This document shows, one piece after another, positions 32,701 through 44,903 of a stretch of DNA of 64,000 nucleotides (positions are counted from its first letter, which is position 1; every line of letters starts with the position of its first letter). The stretch is from the NCBI RefSeq assembly GCF_040412425.1, contig NC_089744.1:32452743-32516742 (forward strand). The letters run 5' to 3'. A model generated the notes under the pieces. The model had not been told where the DNA came from. It worked only from the letters and a program-made list of their open reading frames with translations, and searched no databases. This DNA comes from Macrobrachium rosenbergii (lineage: Eukaryota; Arthropoda; Malacostraca; Decapoda; Palaemonidae). Made by a program: the position numbers and the translations under genes.

Positions 32701-33671
32701 ATCATAACATCAGTGTAGTATTCTGCATAATTGTAGATTCACCTTTGAAGGCTATTCAGCCTAACTGCTCTCTGAAAAAACAGTTTACCATCATTCATCT
32801 TTTCACATTCAAAAGCCTTCTGCTCTGGAACTTTCTCAATGCAATTTGTATATTTGTAAGACGTCAGTTGTTTTTGTCATCAAGGGCTGCATTTCAGCAT
32901 TTTTTCCTCACTACATAATATGAATTTTCAGAATTTGTTTCCTATGAGGATAATTCCCTGCCCCTAAACACCTTTCATGAAGTCTCCTTGCGAACCATTC
33001 TAAACAGCAGCTTTGTGGGGTTTGGCTTTCAAATAACCTTCATCTTAGTACAGTGTTTGTTTCATTTAAGGACTGTTTGTCTCAGTTGTTTGAGCAAACT
33101 GTATGGTTACTGATCAGAATGATCCATACTGAAACTGGATGTCAGCAGTCTATGTTCCTCCCAAGACTTCATTATAAGACCCATTTGCTAGGTCCCTGGG
33201 CAGTATGTTAAAATCTATTACCATTCCTTCTTTTTCTAACATTGGGAATGACAAGACAGGAAGTGCATATGTCAAGTTGGGAACTTTGGTTTATGGCTCG
33301 TGGGAAACAGCTAAGTATCCACTTCAAGAATGTAAAATTAATCTTATACAGTAGCCCTTGAAATTTTCAGATGTTTTAGGGGTCTGGCCTTCTAGATAAC
33401 AAAAGATCCAATACTAAACCCTACCCTTGAACATTCACGATCTGCTACCAGTAATTCCATATATCTAGCCAAAACTAAACAGTACTTGACATTTATCACA
33501 CAACTGAAATTTATTAGCAAAAATTACAATTCAGTAGCCCTGTTAAAACTGCTAAATAATGATCCAAGTGAGTTGCAAACTTGGATTTCAGTAGCATATT
33601 GTTGACATTATGAACTCTTGATGCAGAGATGGTTACAAATTATGTAATAAATCTAATTTTTAAGTACAGTT
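32701..33671. other. No recognisable gene
   Basis: AT-rich sequence with short frames only; I see nothing supportable. Confidence 0.4.
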
Positions 33672-33856
33672 GTTCCTACACGTATACAAACCCTCTGTCT
33701 TTACATATGAGATTTACTTTCGGTGAAAGCTTGTGCTGGCCGTTTAACCTAAAACGAGGTGGATATTGGTAGTTGGCTACCGACGGAAAGGCGGGGGGGG
33801 GGAATCCCCTCTATCCAGGTGGTAGGAATTCACTTTACTTTTTGGCTGCGTCTGAG
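33672..33856 (+). repeat. DIRS-C left inverted terminal repeat
   Basis: Reverse complement of 44034-44200; the best block is GTGGATATTGGTAGTTGGCTACC. It includes a G-run (GGGGGGGG) near 33794. Confidence 0.85.
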
Positions 33857-34491
33857 ACAGACAAGTCTCTTCTGCTGCCTGCCCCCCTCGATTTGGAACC
33901 ACCTGGACGTGGTGAGGGGGCTTTTGAACCCCAGGAATCTGATCCCAGGTTTGAGCCCAAGAGTCCCATATACCATTATATATTTCTTTGAATTAATTTT
34001 TGTGGAATTTTCTGCTTTTGCTAAAATTTATTGGACCTGATAAATAGGAAAAGATGTCATAACTGGGATTGGTTTTATATTCGAAATGTAATAGTGAGAA
34101 CTGTGGTAGGACCATCAACTGCTTGATAAAGTTCGGATTTGAGAGATATCAGGCGGAACTATTCTATAGGGCTGGACCATGGATTCCAGTGGGGATCTGG
34201 TTCTGAGAATAGAGACTCGGCATTCTATCTGGTTTGCCCATAACATGATTGAGTGAGGATGATAGTACTGTACTGTATTCTCTTAATATCTTCAGTCCTA
34301 GGAAGCGGGTCTGGCTTACACTTGGGCCACTCTAACCATGTTGTGCCATCCCGTATGGGGTAGGGTAGGGACTCGGACATTTGGGAGTCAGTTCTCACTT
34401 GTGCCATTGGTGGAAGAATAAAACTCCATGAAAAGCTGATGATATCCTTCTAAGGTTTTCAGGTTAATTTTTTTTTCTACCTCAAATCTTT

Positions 34492-36247
34492 ATGATAAGT
34501 GACAATAAAGATTCGAGTACCCCTGGGCCCTTTGATGTTAGCTACTCGGCACAGTTGACAAACGCTGGAATCTCCTCTAACAACCTTTCTTTAGAAAAAT
34601 TTAAAAATCCTAATGGAATCACACTGGAACCTTATGTTCCAATACAAAACAAATCCAAAAGAAGTAAATATTGTCTTGACCCAACCTCGACATTGGAAGT
34701 TGGATCAAGGTTTCTAACCATGGAAACAGAACAACAAATTTCAGCCGTAAAGTTGGAAAACTTATTAAAAAGACACTCAACAACAGAAATGTTGTTCAGA
34801 CATTTATCCATGAAAAGTATCGACAAAGTGAATGTAAAAATATAGAAGCATGACTCTATGAACAGCATTCAGGGTACTATTGTACTTCCTGAAAATAATG
34901 ACGAACCGGTTGACTCTCTTAAAAAAGGATTTTGACAAAGGAAAAATCTATTTCTGGAGAGGGGCCCGTGTCACCCGGTGAAAAAGTCCATTCAGCACTT
35001 ATTTCTAGGTAATTCCGTTGCTAGATACCAGAGAAAGCTAAATGAAATGCTGGAGTTACTACCCCCAGAGCGTGAGCTCCACTAGATGGAGTCGTGTATG
35101 GAAAAGGGTGAACTACAAAAACACGGAACCTTATCCTATAGAGATTCCCAATGTCAAAAGTCCCAACGAGAGAGGTGTCGATACAAGCCCATGCACTACT
35201 CACGGACTGTATACAAGGCAACACTAGCCGCATTCCATGTTAGCACCCACCCCACTAGAATGAAGTTTACCATGGGAGGGAGAGAATGAAAAACAGGGGT
35301 GGGTCACCCGGGTGACACGGGTCCCTCTCCAGAAATAGATTTTCCTTTGTCAAAATCCTTTTTCTGGATCGAAGTCCCGTGTCACCTGGTGAAATAATAA
35401 CAGAGAAATAAACATCATTCTTATGCTATTAAAGACTTAAATAGAGACGTTGAAAACTAGGAGAATTCTACCTTGAACATTAGTAAGGTCCTCTAAATTC
35501 ATATAATGAAAATAATGTAAGTGGTCACCGTCTAAGATCATGAGCTTAGAATAGCACCTGAATAGGCTTGTATTAAGAAAATACTTCCTGCCTAATAGCA
35601 GACCCAATGACAGTACCCCCCCCCTTTTTTAAAGGAGAGGATCTGACAAAATTGCGAGGTCCTGTCTAAAATACCAAAGTCCAAGATTGTGAGGTATAAA
35701 GAATACCAAGTAAACAAAATAATAAAGTATTAAGAATTGCAAAAATAAAATTTGATGGTCAAGATCTGCCTCAAAAAATAAAGATTTTGGGCCAAAATAG
35801 AGAACTAGAGAACTAAGACCTTATGTTCCAAAGCCACTACAATGTCAAAATTGTAGTAAATATGGACACATGAAGAAAAACTGTCGAAATGAACCTATGT
35901 GTGCTTATTGCGGTTCTGATGAACATGCCACACAATGGAAATGTAGTGAGCAAAAATGTGTAAACTGTAGACTAAGATCATCATGCAAGGTCCAAAGAAT
36001 GTATGCACCACTGTGTATGTACAATACAGAATTGAAAATATTACAAGAAAGAACAGGGATGTCTATAAAAGAGGCTACGTTGGAATTAAAAGTGAGAGGA
36101 ATTCAAGATCCATCTAATAAACACACATATTCTTCAGTAACAGAAACCAATAATGAAACAAAAATGCCTAGAAATAGAAATAACGGAGCACAGAAAAGTA
36201 AATTGCAAGAAGAAATTAATGCTCAAGGGAAAAAACTAAAATGGTAA
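34492..36247 (+). pseudogene. LINE ORF1 (nucleic-acid-binding), interrupted
   Basis: The N-terminal part (34492-34845) is open. It is interrupted at about 34921-35630 by inserted DNA and resumes with FDGQDLPQKIKILGQNREL near 35750, a typical stretch before the zinc knuckles. CQNCSKYGHMKKNC, CAYCGSDEHATQWKC and a third CVNC motif follow (35840-35965) as CCHC-type knuckles that would bind RNA, then a Lys/Asn-rich tail. It forms the ribonucleoprotein with ORF2. One in-frame stop lies just before the knuckles, so it is broken. Confidence 0.75.
34921..35630. mobile_element. DIRS-like terminal fragment inside LINE ORF1
   Basis: LINE ORF1 is interrupted by about 710 bp. The left edge (34930-34985) contains TTTCTGGAGAGGGGCCCGTG; its reverse complement is at about 35300-35365, and directly after it comes a diverged direct copy (TTTTTCTGGATCGAAGTCCC) at 35360-35395. 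The back-to-back end arrangement resembles a DIRS internal complementary region; a matching right terminal repeat was not found. It could also be a fold-back MITE. Confidence 0.5.
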
Positions 36248-36351
36248 AGAATAAAGAAACAGGTACAAGTGATATGGATAACATTTTATCAAATTAATTT
36301 GAAATATTAATACAAATAGGAGCACAGGAGGATGCTACTATTGAAATATTA

Positions 36352-36927
36352 ATGCAAATAGGAACACAGGAGGATGCTACTACGGAAGCAACAGAGGGGG
36401 GTCGTGATAGACTGGAAATTAAAGATAAAAAAAAGCCTTTGGAAAGAACACCACCCAAAACAAAGAAACTAACAATTATTAGAGAAACATCGGCCAAACC
36501 AAAGACAAAAGATATGAAGAATGAACACAAACAAAAACAAGTTAAGACTATACCATTATCTCCTAAAATAATAATAAAACCTATGGACACAGATATCCAA
36601 AACACCAAAGTGGATAACAATGACTATGTCAAGGGAGAAGAGATTACTCCATCACCAACAATTGGTACAAGAACAAATAAAGAAAGAAATATACATGATA
36701 ACACATGTGGATGTAATGATTGTTTCATTGCATTGTGCAATAATAAGAAAAACATAACAAAAGATAGTTTAACAAACATTATAAGAAGTTTTATGAAGTA
36801 TAGAAAAAAAGAAACCACTGATTTAAGCACCCATGAAAAAGGTTGCATGTGCATTGAGCTCTTAATATTTTATAAAGGTAAAAAAGTGAATGTCGTGAGA
36901 AAATTATTAGAAAAAAATCCAAGTTGA
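36352..36927 (+). pseudogene. LINE ORF1 C-terminal or inter-ORF frame
   Basis: A 191-codon Lys/Thr-rich frame with HDNTCGCNDCFIALC in its C-terminal third. It lies between the zinc knuckles and the endonuclease, in the same orientation, so it is part of the LINE. I do not recognise a domain. Confidence 0.4.
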
Positions 36928-36984
36928 TAATACAAAAAAAGAGGGAGTAAAACTAGACTGCTATAACAAAATATTTTCAATAGC

Positions 36985-37803
36985 TGTATTATACAATGGA
37001 ATGTAAATGGTCTACAGACCAGATTACACCTAGGAGAAGTATAACGGTTATTAAAAGAATATGAACCAATGATATTATGTTTACATGTCAACAAAACTTT
37101 GTCAGCAATAGGTAAATATACCTTAGCATCAACATCACGAGAGGAAGTAGGAAATTTAGGTATAAGCATATATGTACATAAAAAAGTAGTTTATGACAAT
37201 ATTCCTGTGAACATCACTGACCTGCAAATATCAGGTGTTAAAATTCGAATAAAAAATTATAATTATGTAATTTATAATTTATACAACCAACCTAATAAAA
37301 ATTACGATAATAATGCCAAGCAACCTACATTAATAGTAGGTGATTTTAATGCTCACAACCTGATGTGGGACTGCAATTGTACAGACTCAAATACAACAGG
37401 AAGTAAAATAGGAGAATTCATAGATTCATATAACATATATGCTGTATAAATGATAATGAAATCAGCACATATTTTTCATAAAACACGTGGAACATTTTCC
37501 TGTGCAACAAACATAGTAGACAGATTGGATTGGAATACAGTTGACGACTTACGTACAAGTGATCATTTCCCAGTATTAATGTCATTATTACAAAATAATC
37601 TTGCCAAGCATGTCCCTCAATGTAACATTTATAAAGCAGATTGGAAGCAATATGAATTCCACATTAGGAATATGCCACCATTTGAATATTTAAAAGACCA
37701 TAATGAAACTAATAAAGTTCTTGTTGATTTCATTAAAAATGCTGCTGATAAAGCAATACCAAAATCAAAATCTCATCCAACAAAACACAAAGTCCCATGG
37801 TGA
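36985..37803 (+). pseudogene. LINE ORF2 endonuclease domain
   Basis: Blocks of an AP-type endonuclease: QWNVNGLQTR-like start near 36995, then YNLYNQPNKNY (near 37275), LIVGDFNAHNLMWD (near 37330) with the catalytic Asp/Asn, and TSDHFPVLM (near 37557) with the catalytic His. The domain nicks target DNA for target-primed reverse transcription. A stop at 37447 splits it. Confidence 0.85.
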
Positions 37804-38099
37804 CCTGAAAAACTAACAGAATTAATAAAAATAAAACAAAATTGGAAGACGATTAGATAATCTGAATAGAAAGTTCAGTAAAATAAACAAAACATTACTG
37901 ATATTAGAAGGAACTTTACAATAACTAACTTATTAGAAATTGATACATTAAAACCTCTATATAACAAAATATCTGCAAAATTTAAAAGAGAAGTAATTCA
38001 AGTAAGAATCATTTCATGGAGGAAATATGTATCAGATCTCTCTAATAATACTCCCATACAAAAAATATGGGAAAAATTCAGGAAAATAAATGGTACCCA

Positions 38100-39420
38100 T
38101 GTTAAACCACTAGACATGCCATAATAAAAGATGGGAAAAGAATACTTGGTCCTAAAGAAATGAGTTATGTAATAGGAGAAAATTTAGCAAAAGTAAGTAG
38201 TGACAAAAATTTAGATGAGCATTTCTGCACAAAGAAAAATAGTATAGAATTTATAACAATAAATTTTGAAATAATAGAAGATATATATTATAACTGAAAA
38301 TTTAATATGGAAGAGTTGGAATTTGCTCTGTTGAACAGCAATAAATTTGCCCCTGGAGGTAACAATATTTGTTTTGAAATGATCTGCCATTTAGCACCTT
38401 TGGCAACGACATACTTATTAGAGCTTTATAACCACTTATGGCTTCAAAATTTATTTCCTGATGAATGGCGTAAAGCTAAAACCTGGAAAAGACCAATTTC
38501 TTTAAGTTGTTTATGCAAATTACTAGAGAAAATGGTAAATGCTCGACTAACATGGCACATTCAAGAAAATAAAATTTTGACTCTGACTCAATTTGGGTCA
38601 CAATGTAACAGATCTACACTGGATTCTCTGTCTAACTTGGAGGACCACATACGAAGAGGATTTGAACAAAAACAAATTACTATAGCCGTCTTTTTTTTAC
38701 ACTGAAAAGGCTTGTGATACTACATGGAAATATGTAATATTAAAAACGTTACATAAAAACAGCATCTGTGGACATTTACCTATGTTTATCCAAAACTTTC
38801 TAACAAATCGCACTTTTCAAGTGAGAATTGATATTTTGTCAAATACATTTCCACTTGAAAATGTCTTCCACAAGGAAGCGTCCTAAATGGCACACTGTTT
38901 ACTTTAGCAATAAATGATATCAGTAATAATCTACCAATTGGAATTAAAGGTAACTTGTATATGGATGATTTTGCCATATATTATTCATCTTGCATAAAAC
39001 ATGCAGAGCGAATCATTAATAAAACTATAATAAAAACAGATGAATTGGCCTCATCCGCAGGCTTCAAATTTTCTATACAAAAGACTCAAGCAGTAATGTT
39101 TTATAATAATAAAAAGTGGAAAAAAGGTGAAGAAATACTGTAGATTTAAAAATCAGAAATCATTCCATAACAATTGGCCAAATAGCAAAATTTTTGGGAT
39201 TAGTATTTGATACTCACTTGAACTGGAAAGCCCACATAACATACATGAAATCAAAATATAAAAGAGCATTAAACCTAATTAAAAAACTATCGAACACTAC
39301 TTGGGGAGCCGATAGACATACCCTTACTGTACTGTATAAAGTAACAGTGCTGTCTATCATTGATTATTGAAGCGAAATATATGGCTTGGTATCAGACGTA
39401 GCGCTGAAAACATTAGATCC
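38100..39420 (+). pseudogene. LINE ORF2 reverse transcriptase domain
   Basis: FAPGGNNICFEMICHL and LFPDEWRKAK are followed by RPISLSCLCKLLEKMVNAR and LTLTQFGSQCNRSTLDSL in 38307-38705. After a frameshift, EKACDTTWKY-like and TNRTFQVRI blocks follow near 38700-38830. GNLYMDDFAIYYSS near 38950 is the catalytic YxDD box. KFLGLVFDTHLNWKAHI-like thumb sequence lies near 39190. Several stops and shifts make it inactive. Confidence 0.85.
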
Positions 39421-39768
39421 AGTTCATAATGAAGGCCTTAGAATATGTTCAGGAGCATTTCGATCATCACCAACATCTGCTTTACTTTACAAGTTGAATG
39501 TGGTGGACTACCTCTCTATCTCCATAGAGAGCTAGTAGCAATGAAGAGTGCTCTGAGAATTCAGACGAATGATTCTCTAACCAAAAAATTATTTGGATTA
39601 AGAGATGTGTTTATAAACAATCATCCACCTCTTTTCCCAATTAGAGCATTTTTTTTTTTTATTGATCCCAATTAGAGCTAGAAGATTGTTTGAGTCACTA
39701 AATATAAATATACAATTACCTTTAATATTAAAATTACCTCCTCCTTGGACAATGAATAAAATGAGAAT

Positions 39769-40407
39769 TTGTACACACTTGAAATATTTATCAAAAAGTT
39801 ATTCAGTAACACAGTAGAACATATAATCCGACAAGGTCCACATTACGCAATATACACCAACAGATCTAAGTCACAATACAGAATGGGATATGCTGCAGTA
39901 TCCCCAGACAAAAGGTATCAGTTCTCTCTACCAGATAATGCCTTGGTATTTACAGCTGAGTTATGTGCAATAGCATCAGCCATAAAAATAATTAAAGAAG
40001 CCTCATTTAATAATTTTGTGTTTTATAGCAACTCCAGAAGCGCTATAGAAGCCATTCAAACCTGTTATAAAAAAAATAATATTGTACAACAAATTAAATT
40101 TTCACTCCATAAATTGTATAATAACAGAAAAAATATTGAAATATGTTGGATCCCTGCCCATGTAGGAATTAAAGGAAATGAAGAGGCTGATAAAGCAGCT
40201 AAAGCAGCAGTCCACATGACCAGAGCAAATGTAGACATCCCTATTAGTGACTATATAAGATATATAAAAACAACCATTATAAGTAAATGGCAAAATATAT
40301 GGAATGAAGAGCCTGAAAATAATAAATTGAAACATAAAATCCAGTGTTGGGAAATGGAGTTCATCATATCAGAGACACACACACAAGTAATTCTGATGCG
40401 TCTTTGA
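39769..40407 (+). pseudogene. LINE ORF2 RNase H domain
   Basis: A 212-codon open frame with YAIYTNRSKS at the start (the first catalytic Asp of the usual YTDGSK motif is Asn here), FTAELCAIASAIKII, FYSNSRSAIEAI (Ser-Asn in place of Ser-Asp), and WIPAHVGIKGNEEADKAAK with the conserved His and Asp. Two of the four acidic catalytic residues thus appear lost. The tail with KHVLCECPKY (CCHC-like) continues near 40500. Confidence 0.8.
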
Positions 40408-40771
40408 ATAGGCCATACTCGTTTGACACATGGACACTTAATGAACAGTCCATGTGGCCCTCCTCCCAAATGCCCAGATTACAAAGTGTTGATAACAGTC
40501 AAACATGTATTGTGTGAATGTCCAAAATATAACCTGCAGGGATCATCAAATTTTGGAAATAGATCAATGAAGGAATTTTGTCGGAATCTCCTACATTTTC
40601 AGTAATGCCAATTTTAATGTTCATGAGGAGCTGTGATTTAATTGATAAAATATAAAAAGTAAGTAATAGAAATATGAAAATCCTTAGGGGTCTAATGAAT
40701 TTTAAAACAACTACATTTTAAAATTTTAATAAATTTATTTTATATTTTAATATACCTTTGTAGTGAGTATA

Positions 40772-41123
40772 CAGGCAGTCCCCGGTTTACGACGGGGCTT
40801 CCGTTTTTACGCCGTGTCGTAAACCAAAAATCGTCGTGAACCGAAAAATCATAAAAAATCCTAAGAAAACCTTACTTTTAACGTTTTGGGTGTATTGAAA
40901 ACAATGCAAACTGCATTTTTATTGTTTTTCATAAAAAAAAAAAAAAAAACTCCAAATTTTTATTATTCTGCCATTTTGGAGCCCTATTTCCTCCGTCGGA
41001 TCGGCGTACAACGCCCAGAACATGCATCGTAAACTGGGAAATAATTTCTGATGAATTTATTTGAAAAGCGTCGTAACCTCGGAAGATCGTAAGCCGGACC
41101 TGTCATAAACCAGGGCCTGCCTG
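40772..41123. mobile_element. Pogo/Tigger-like MITE
   Basis: Terminal inverted repeats CAGGCAGTCCCCGGTTTACG (left) and, on the other strand, CAGGCAGGCCCTGGTTTATG (right). A TA precedes the left end. Internal text repeats the motif (TCGTAAACC, GTCGTAACCTC). There is no coding capacity. The insertion lies just past the LINE 3' end. Confidence 0.8.
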
Positions 41124-41204
41124 CATATGGAAACGTGAGTATAAATGTATTTATTGTGTGAGTGTGTTCTAGTATGAGAGCGTATGCCTTTGTGCAGTTT
41201 TTAA

Positions 41205-41290
41205 TTTAATTTCATTCATTCATCACCATATCAAATGACCTCTTTGGTCCCAGTGCTAGGCTTCTAGCCTAGACCTGTCATTTCATCCAA
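41205..41290 (+). repeat. SINE-like repeat, copy 1
   Basis: Contains AATGACCTCTTTGGTCCCAG then TGCTAGGCTTCTAGCCTA; the same sequence occurs at 49485-49560. It is an interspersed repeat, possibly a SINE tail; the head was not identified. Confidence 0.55.
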
Positions 41291-43917
41291 ATCCTTCGGG
41301 CCAGCCCTATGAGAGCTGATAGTCAGCTCAGTGGTCTGGTTAAACTGTTTTAATAATAATCTGCTGCCTGCCATTCAGCTTAATTCTTTATTATTCTTTC
41401 CGTTTCTTAATATTTGTTTCAAGATATTTTGCCTGTTTTGAAATAATGCAACAAGTTTTATTCTGTTACATTTTGTTATTTTCGCTCTTTCTTGCTGCAT
41501 AGTTTTTCCTATATGGTTATGCTACATAGTTGTTTTTAACTCATTTTAGCCCATGAGCCTTTCTCTTAATTCCCTCTCTAACTTGGTTTTGCCTTTTGGT
41601 ATAACACAAACCCAGCTTGGTCTTAGCTTTGGTGTTTGTTCATTCATTCTGTTATATCTTTTTCCTATTACGCACCATAGGAGAGAGGCCTGTCTCGTCT
41701 GCCAACCATTCTATTTTTAGACGTTCTCAACCTGGTTTTATCAAACATCCTAATTCTACATCTATTTCTGTTTGTTCTGAAGTGTTTTCTCTCTGAACAA
41801 GCAGAGTTTTTCTTTCAAATACACAGTTACTTGGAGTGTTGTAATGTTTTAGTCTTTCAGATGATGTAGAGATTGAGAAACATCAAGGAGGAGGGGGGTT
41901 CTCTTACTGCAGTATGGTGGTTTCGTAACTGTCACATGAGACCTCTGCTTGCTCTCCAGCATGGATCCCCCCCTTTCTCGACACGAGGACGAAGTGGAAG
42001 TTAATGTTCCATGACCTTTAGACAGAGTTTCCGATATCGACAATTAGTCTCCAAGACCAGTAGCTGTTCTGTCTACAGTTCCTGTCTGCACTTCTTGCTT
42101 TGTCTTGTGGGGGCTTTTCTATGCTCCCTCCCCTCCTCGCTCTCCTGTTTTGAAGGATGAAAAGTTCTGGGAAGCTTTCTTTATAAAGTTCCTTCGCCTC
42201 CCTCTCTCTTTTCATTGTCGTATGCTGCATCACAGTTTCTCCATCTTCTTTCTTACCCTTCTAGAGATGTTGGGTGGAAGCATACATTGTGACTGGAGAA
42301 AGACAACTCACCATTGGAGCTGCAGCCAGTGAGCCAAGTTCAGCCAGTCATTTCAGTTCGGGTTTGTGTGCTTTTACTGTGTGTCATAGCTTCAAGAGCT
42401 ACTTGTCCCCCTGTCTTTCGATGTAGGATTTGCAGTTGAGTCTTCTCCTTCGTCTTTGCTGTAGGCTGCAACCGTGTCTTCCCCGGGCATACCTCCCCCA
42501 CCGTGCATCTGCCATCAGTACTGTTCCCACCCAGATCATTGTCTTTCCCCTTACTTCCATGTCCTTCGGGACATGGACGAGCTTTTCTTCAGTGCCAGAG
42601 TAGTTTCTAGCATTCTAGGCCTTCTCTTCCCTGCATTTTCCTTCGAGAACAGTTCCTGCTTGCTGTTTTCAGCGATGCACCACAGTTTTCGGAGTCTAGG
42701 CTGAAGATACGCTCTCCAAGGAAGGAAGAAGAAGAGAGGCCTGGGGTAGGCAGATGTAGCCTTGCCCTTGCCACAATGGTGCACGGCCTTGACTTCTATT
42801 GATGTTTCTGTAGCTTTCTGTTCGTCCTCAGCCAAGATTGGCTCTGAAAAGATGAAAATGCACGTCCTTGCAGATGTTGCACTGCCGTGTCATTTCGACA
42901 ATTGTTGCTTGACAGAGATACAACTGGTTATTTTCGCTGTTTTCTTGCATCCCCTGTCTATGGACACAGACTTGGAGTTTCTTCTACTTTGCCTGAGTAA
43001 GCATCTAGTATGTGGATGTTTCTTCATTCCTTCACATTCTCACTAAAAAATTTTGCCATGGTAGGGCATGTCCAGGGCTGTGCCCCATCTATGTTCATGT
43101 ACCTGAAGGCCTTTTGTGTTACCACTTAAGGGCCTCCAAACTAAGTGTTAACAACTTATTTTTGATTCCAACTCTGCCAAGAAGTGATGTCTAGGAGCTC
43201 CATTTCTTTTGACTTGATGTATGATCAAACGGATGTACTCCACAGTTAACATGGCGGACAACATATGTTCTGGGCAACATTTCTTAAGGTCAGGACCATT
43301 GGTCTGCCTCTAGCATTCATGAAGAACCTGTTGGACAGGTACTAAGGACGGGAATGCGGTCACAACAGACATCATGTGCCCCCTTTTCACCTTCGGTACA
43401 TTTCCCATAGTAGATCCTTGGACTCTTTTTTTTTCCTTGGGTTCTGTGGTGGCTGCTCAACAGCCATGTAGATCATCCAGCTCTTGAGGACAGGGGTGTG
43501 TGTGTGACAGGCCTCCTACCTTCTCTTTTATATCCTTCTAAGGGACGGTTAGCATGTCACGTTATGGATGGGTGTACATGCAGGTTTTCTAGATGACTGA
43601 GTATCCTGTCTATAGTCGAGCTCTTTTTGGATTAATAGATACAACTGACAATGAACAGACCCATTGGTTATCTTCAGCTTTATTGTCCCCGACAATATCG
43701 TTTCCTCCAAGCCTATCTTCGAATCGGTAACGTTGCCTTCCATTCATTTGAAGGCTGAGGTCTGACAGTTGAACATCACACATGTTCAACAGATCAGAGG
43801 CACGGGTCTCCTTCCTTTGATCTTACATGACGAGGAAAGACCCCTCAAGGTTAGGTGAACTACCAGTCTGTTCAGAGATTAGCTCGGAATCGTCCTACCA
43901 AGGAATAATAAGTCTTC
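41291..43917 (+). other. Decayed DIRS-C gag-like stretch
   Basis: No open frame over 100 codons. Short frames with Ser-rich text (42100-42700) and the position between the DIRS-C ends suggest decayed gag and the deleted coding region. No catalytic motif is seen. Confidence 0.35.
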
Positions 43918-43998
43918 CATATGTAAAGACTGAGGGTTTGTATGCATGTAGGAAAAATGACATTTTTCCTAACATGCAAACCTGAGGTCTTTCCATAA
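43918..43998 (+). repeat. DIRS-C internal complementary region
   Basis: CATATGTAAAGACTGAGGG is the reverse complement of the left end of DIRS-C (33672-33710). The following TTTTTCCTAACATGCAAACC is the reverse complement of the right end (44165-44205). The two lie next to each other. Confidence 0.85.
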
Positions 43999-44033
43999 AT
44001 GGCCCACCTCTAGCCACCCCTCATTCTGCTTCC

Positions 44034-44200
44034 TGGGCCAAAAGGTAAAGTGAATGCCTGCCAACTGGATGGAGGGGATTCCTCCCCTTCCACTGGTAGC
44101 CAACTACCAATATCCACCTTGTTTTAAGTTAAACAGCCGGCTCCAGCTCGCACTAAACGTAAGTCCCCTATGTAAAGACCTAAAGTTTGTATGTTAGGAA
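44034..44200 (-). repeat. DIRS-C right inverted terminal repeat
   Basis: Reverse complement of 33672-33856 with scattered changes and a shorter G-run. Confidence 0.85.
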
Positions 44201-44863
44201 AAATACAAATTACTTTAAAAATTTGTCATATTTCTCACTTCTACATTTATAAAAATTTCTATACATGTGAGGTACAAAATAATCAGAGTACTTGATAAAG
44301 GAAACACTTTCAATAGAAGTTGAAGTTTTTTCCAATTTTAATTACTGGTTAAAAATACAGTACCCAAATGGTAATAGTGAAAGCCTCTTATGACTTAACA
44401 TTCCTAACCTGAAAAATAAATAAAAATGTAGGATGATGAAAATTTAACTTAATTTCTTGTAAACTCAACAGTCCTAGTAAGTCATACATAGAAACTATAC
44501 ATTGTATACTGACCTGTATGTTCTAAATATAAATAATCACAACAGTATTCACAAATGGAATGCATCACAGACTTGGAAAGACAAGATTTTTCAAAATATC
44601 ATATTTACATTGAATACAATCATTTAAAACATATGCGGTGTATAGACAAATTCTTTGATATACAGAATATATATTTTTAAATTATTAGCTGTCATTTCAG
44701 TTCTCTATTGCCATATTCATTGTTGCATTATCCCTGAGCCAGTTATGTGTCATGTCTTATACAATGACACTTGACTGTAGCCAAATGTCTTATGCTTGGA
44801 TGCCTGAAGTTTTTGCTTTTTTGATACAGCAGATCATCCCCTTCCAGTGCTGGAGTTATTTAC
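44201..44863 (-). other. Probable 3' UTR or flank of the FGD-type gene
   Basis: Non-coding on both strands. On the - strand an ATTAAA-type signal occurs near 44335; no clear AATAAA was seen. Confidence 0.35.
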
Positions 44864-44903
44864 TCAAGACAGTACCACAGCTTCTCTCATAGCTTGGATC
44901 CAT
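44864..44903 (-). CDS. FGD-type gene, last coding exon
   Basis: Follows a CTTACAG acceptor. It completes the codon begun at the previous donor and encodes [12 protein letters not shown] and TGA, the last helix of a PH domain. Only the exact frame agreement and the W-x2-A-M pattern allow this 40-nt exon to be recognised. Confidence 0.85.

Larger units (their letters stand above)
34060..40765 (+). mobile_element. I/Jockey-type LINE with RNase H (decayed)
   Basis: A non-LTR retrotransposon with ORF1 (zinc knuckles) and ORF2 (endonuclease, reverse transcriptase, RNase H), all + strand. The presence of an RNase H domain points to the I group rather than classical Jockey. Stops and frameshifts are numerous. 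The 5' boundary is uncertain (about 34060); the 3' end is AT-rich, ending near 40765 before the MITE. It lies inside DIRS-C. Confidence 0.8.
33672..44200 (+). mobile_element. DIRS-C, DIRS element split by other transposons
   Basis: Inverted terminal repeats lie at 33672-33856 and 44034-44200 and an internal complementary region at 43918-43998, the same layout as DIRS-A and DIRS-B. Between them are a short leader (to about 34060), a LINE (about 34060-40765), a MITE (40772-41123), and a decayed gag-like stretch (41690-43900). Reverse transcriptase and recombinase are not recognisable, so most of the coding region is lost. Its right end is about 660 bp from the FGD-type stop codon. Confidence 0.75.
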
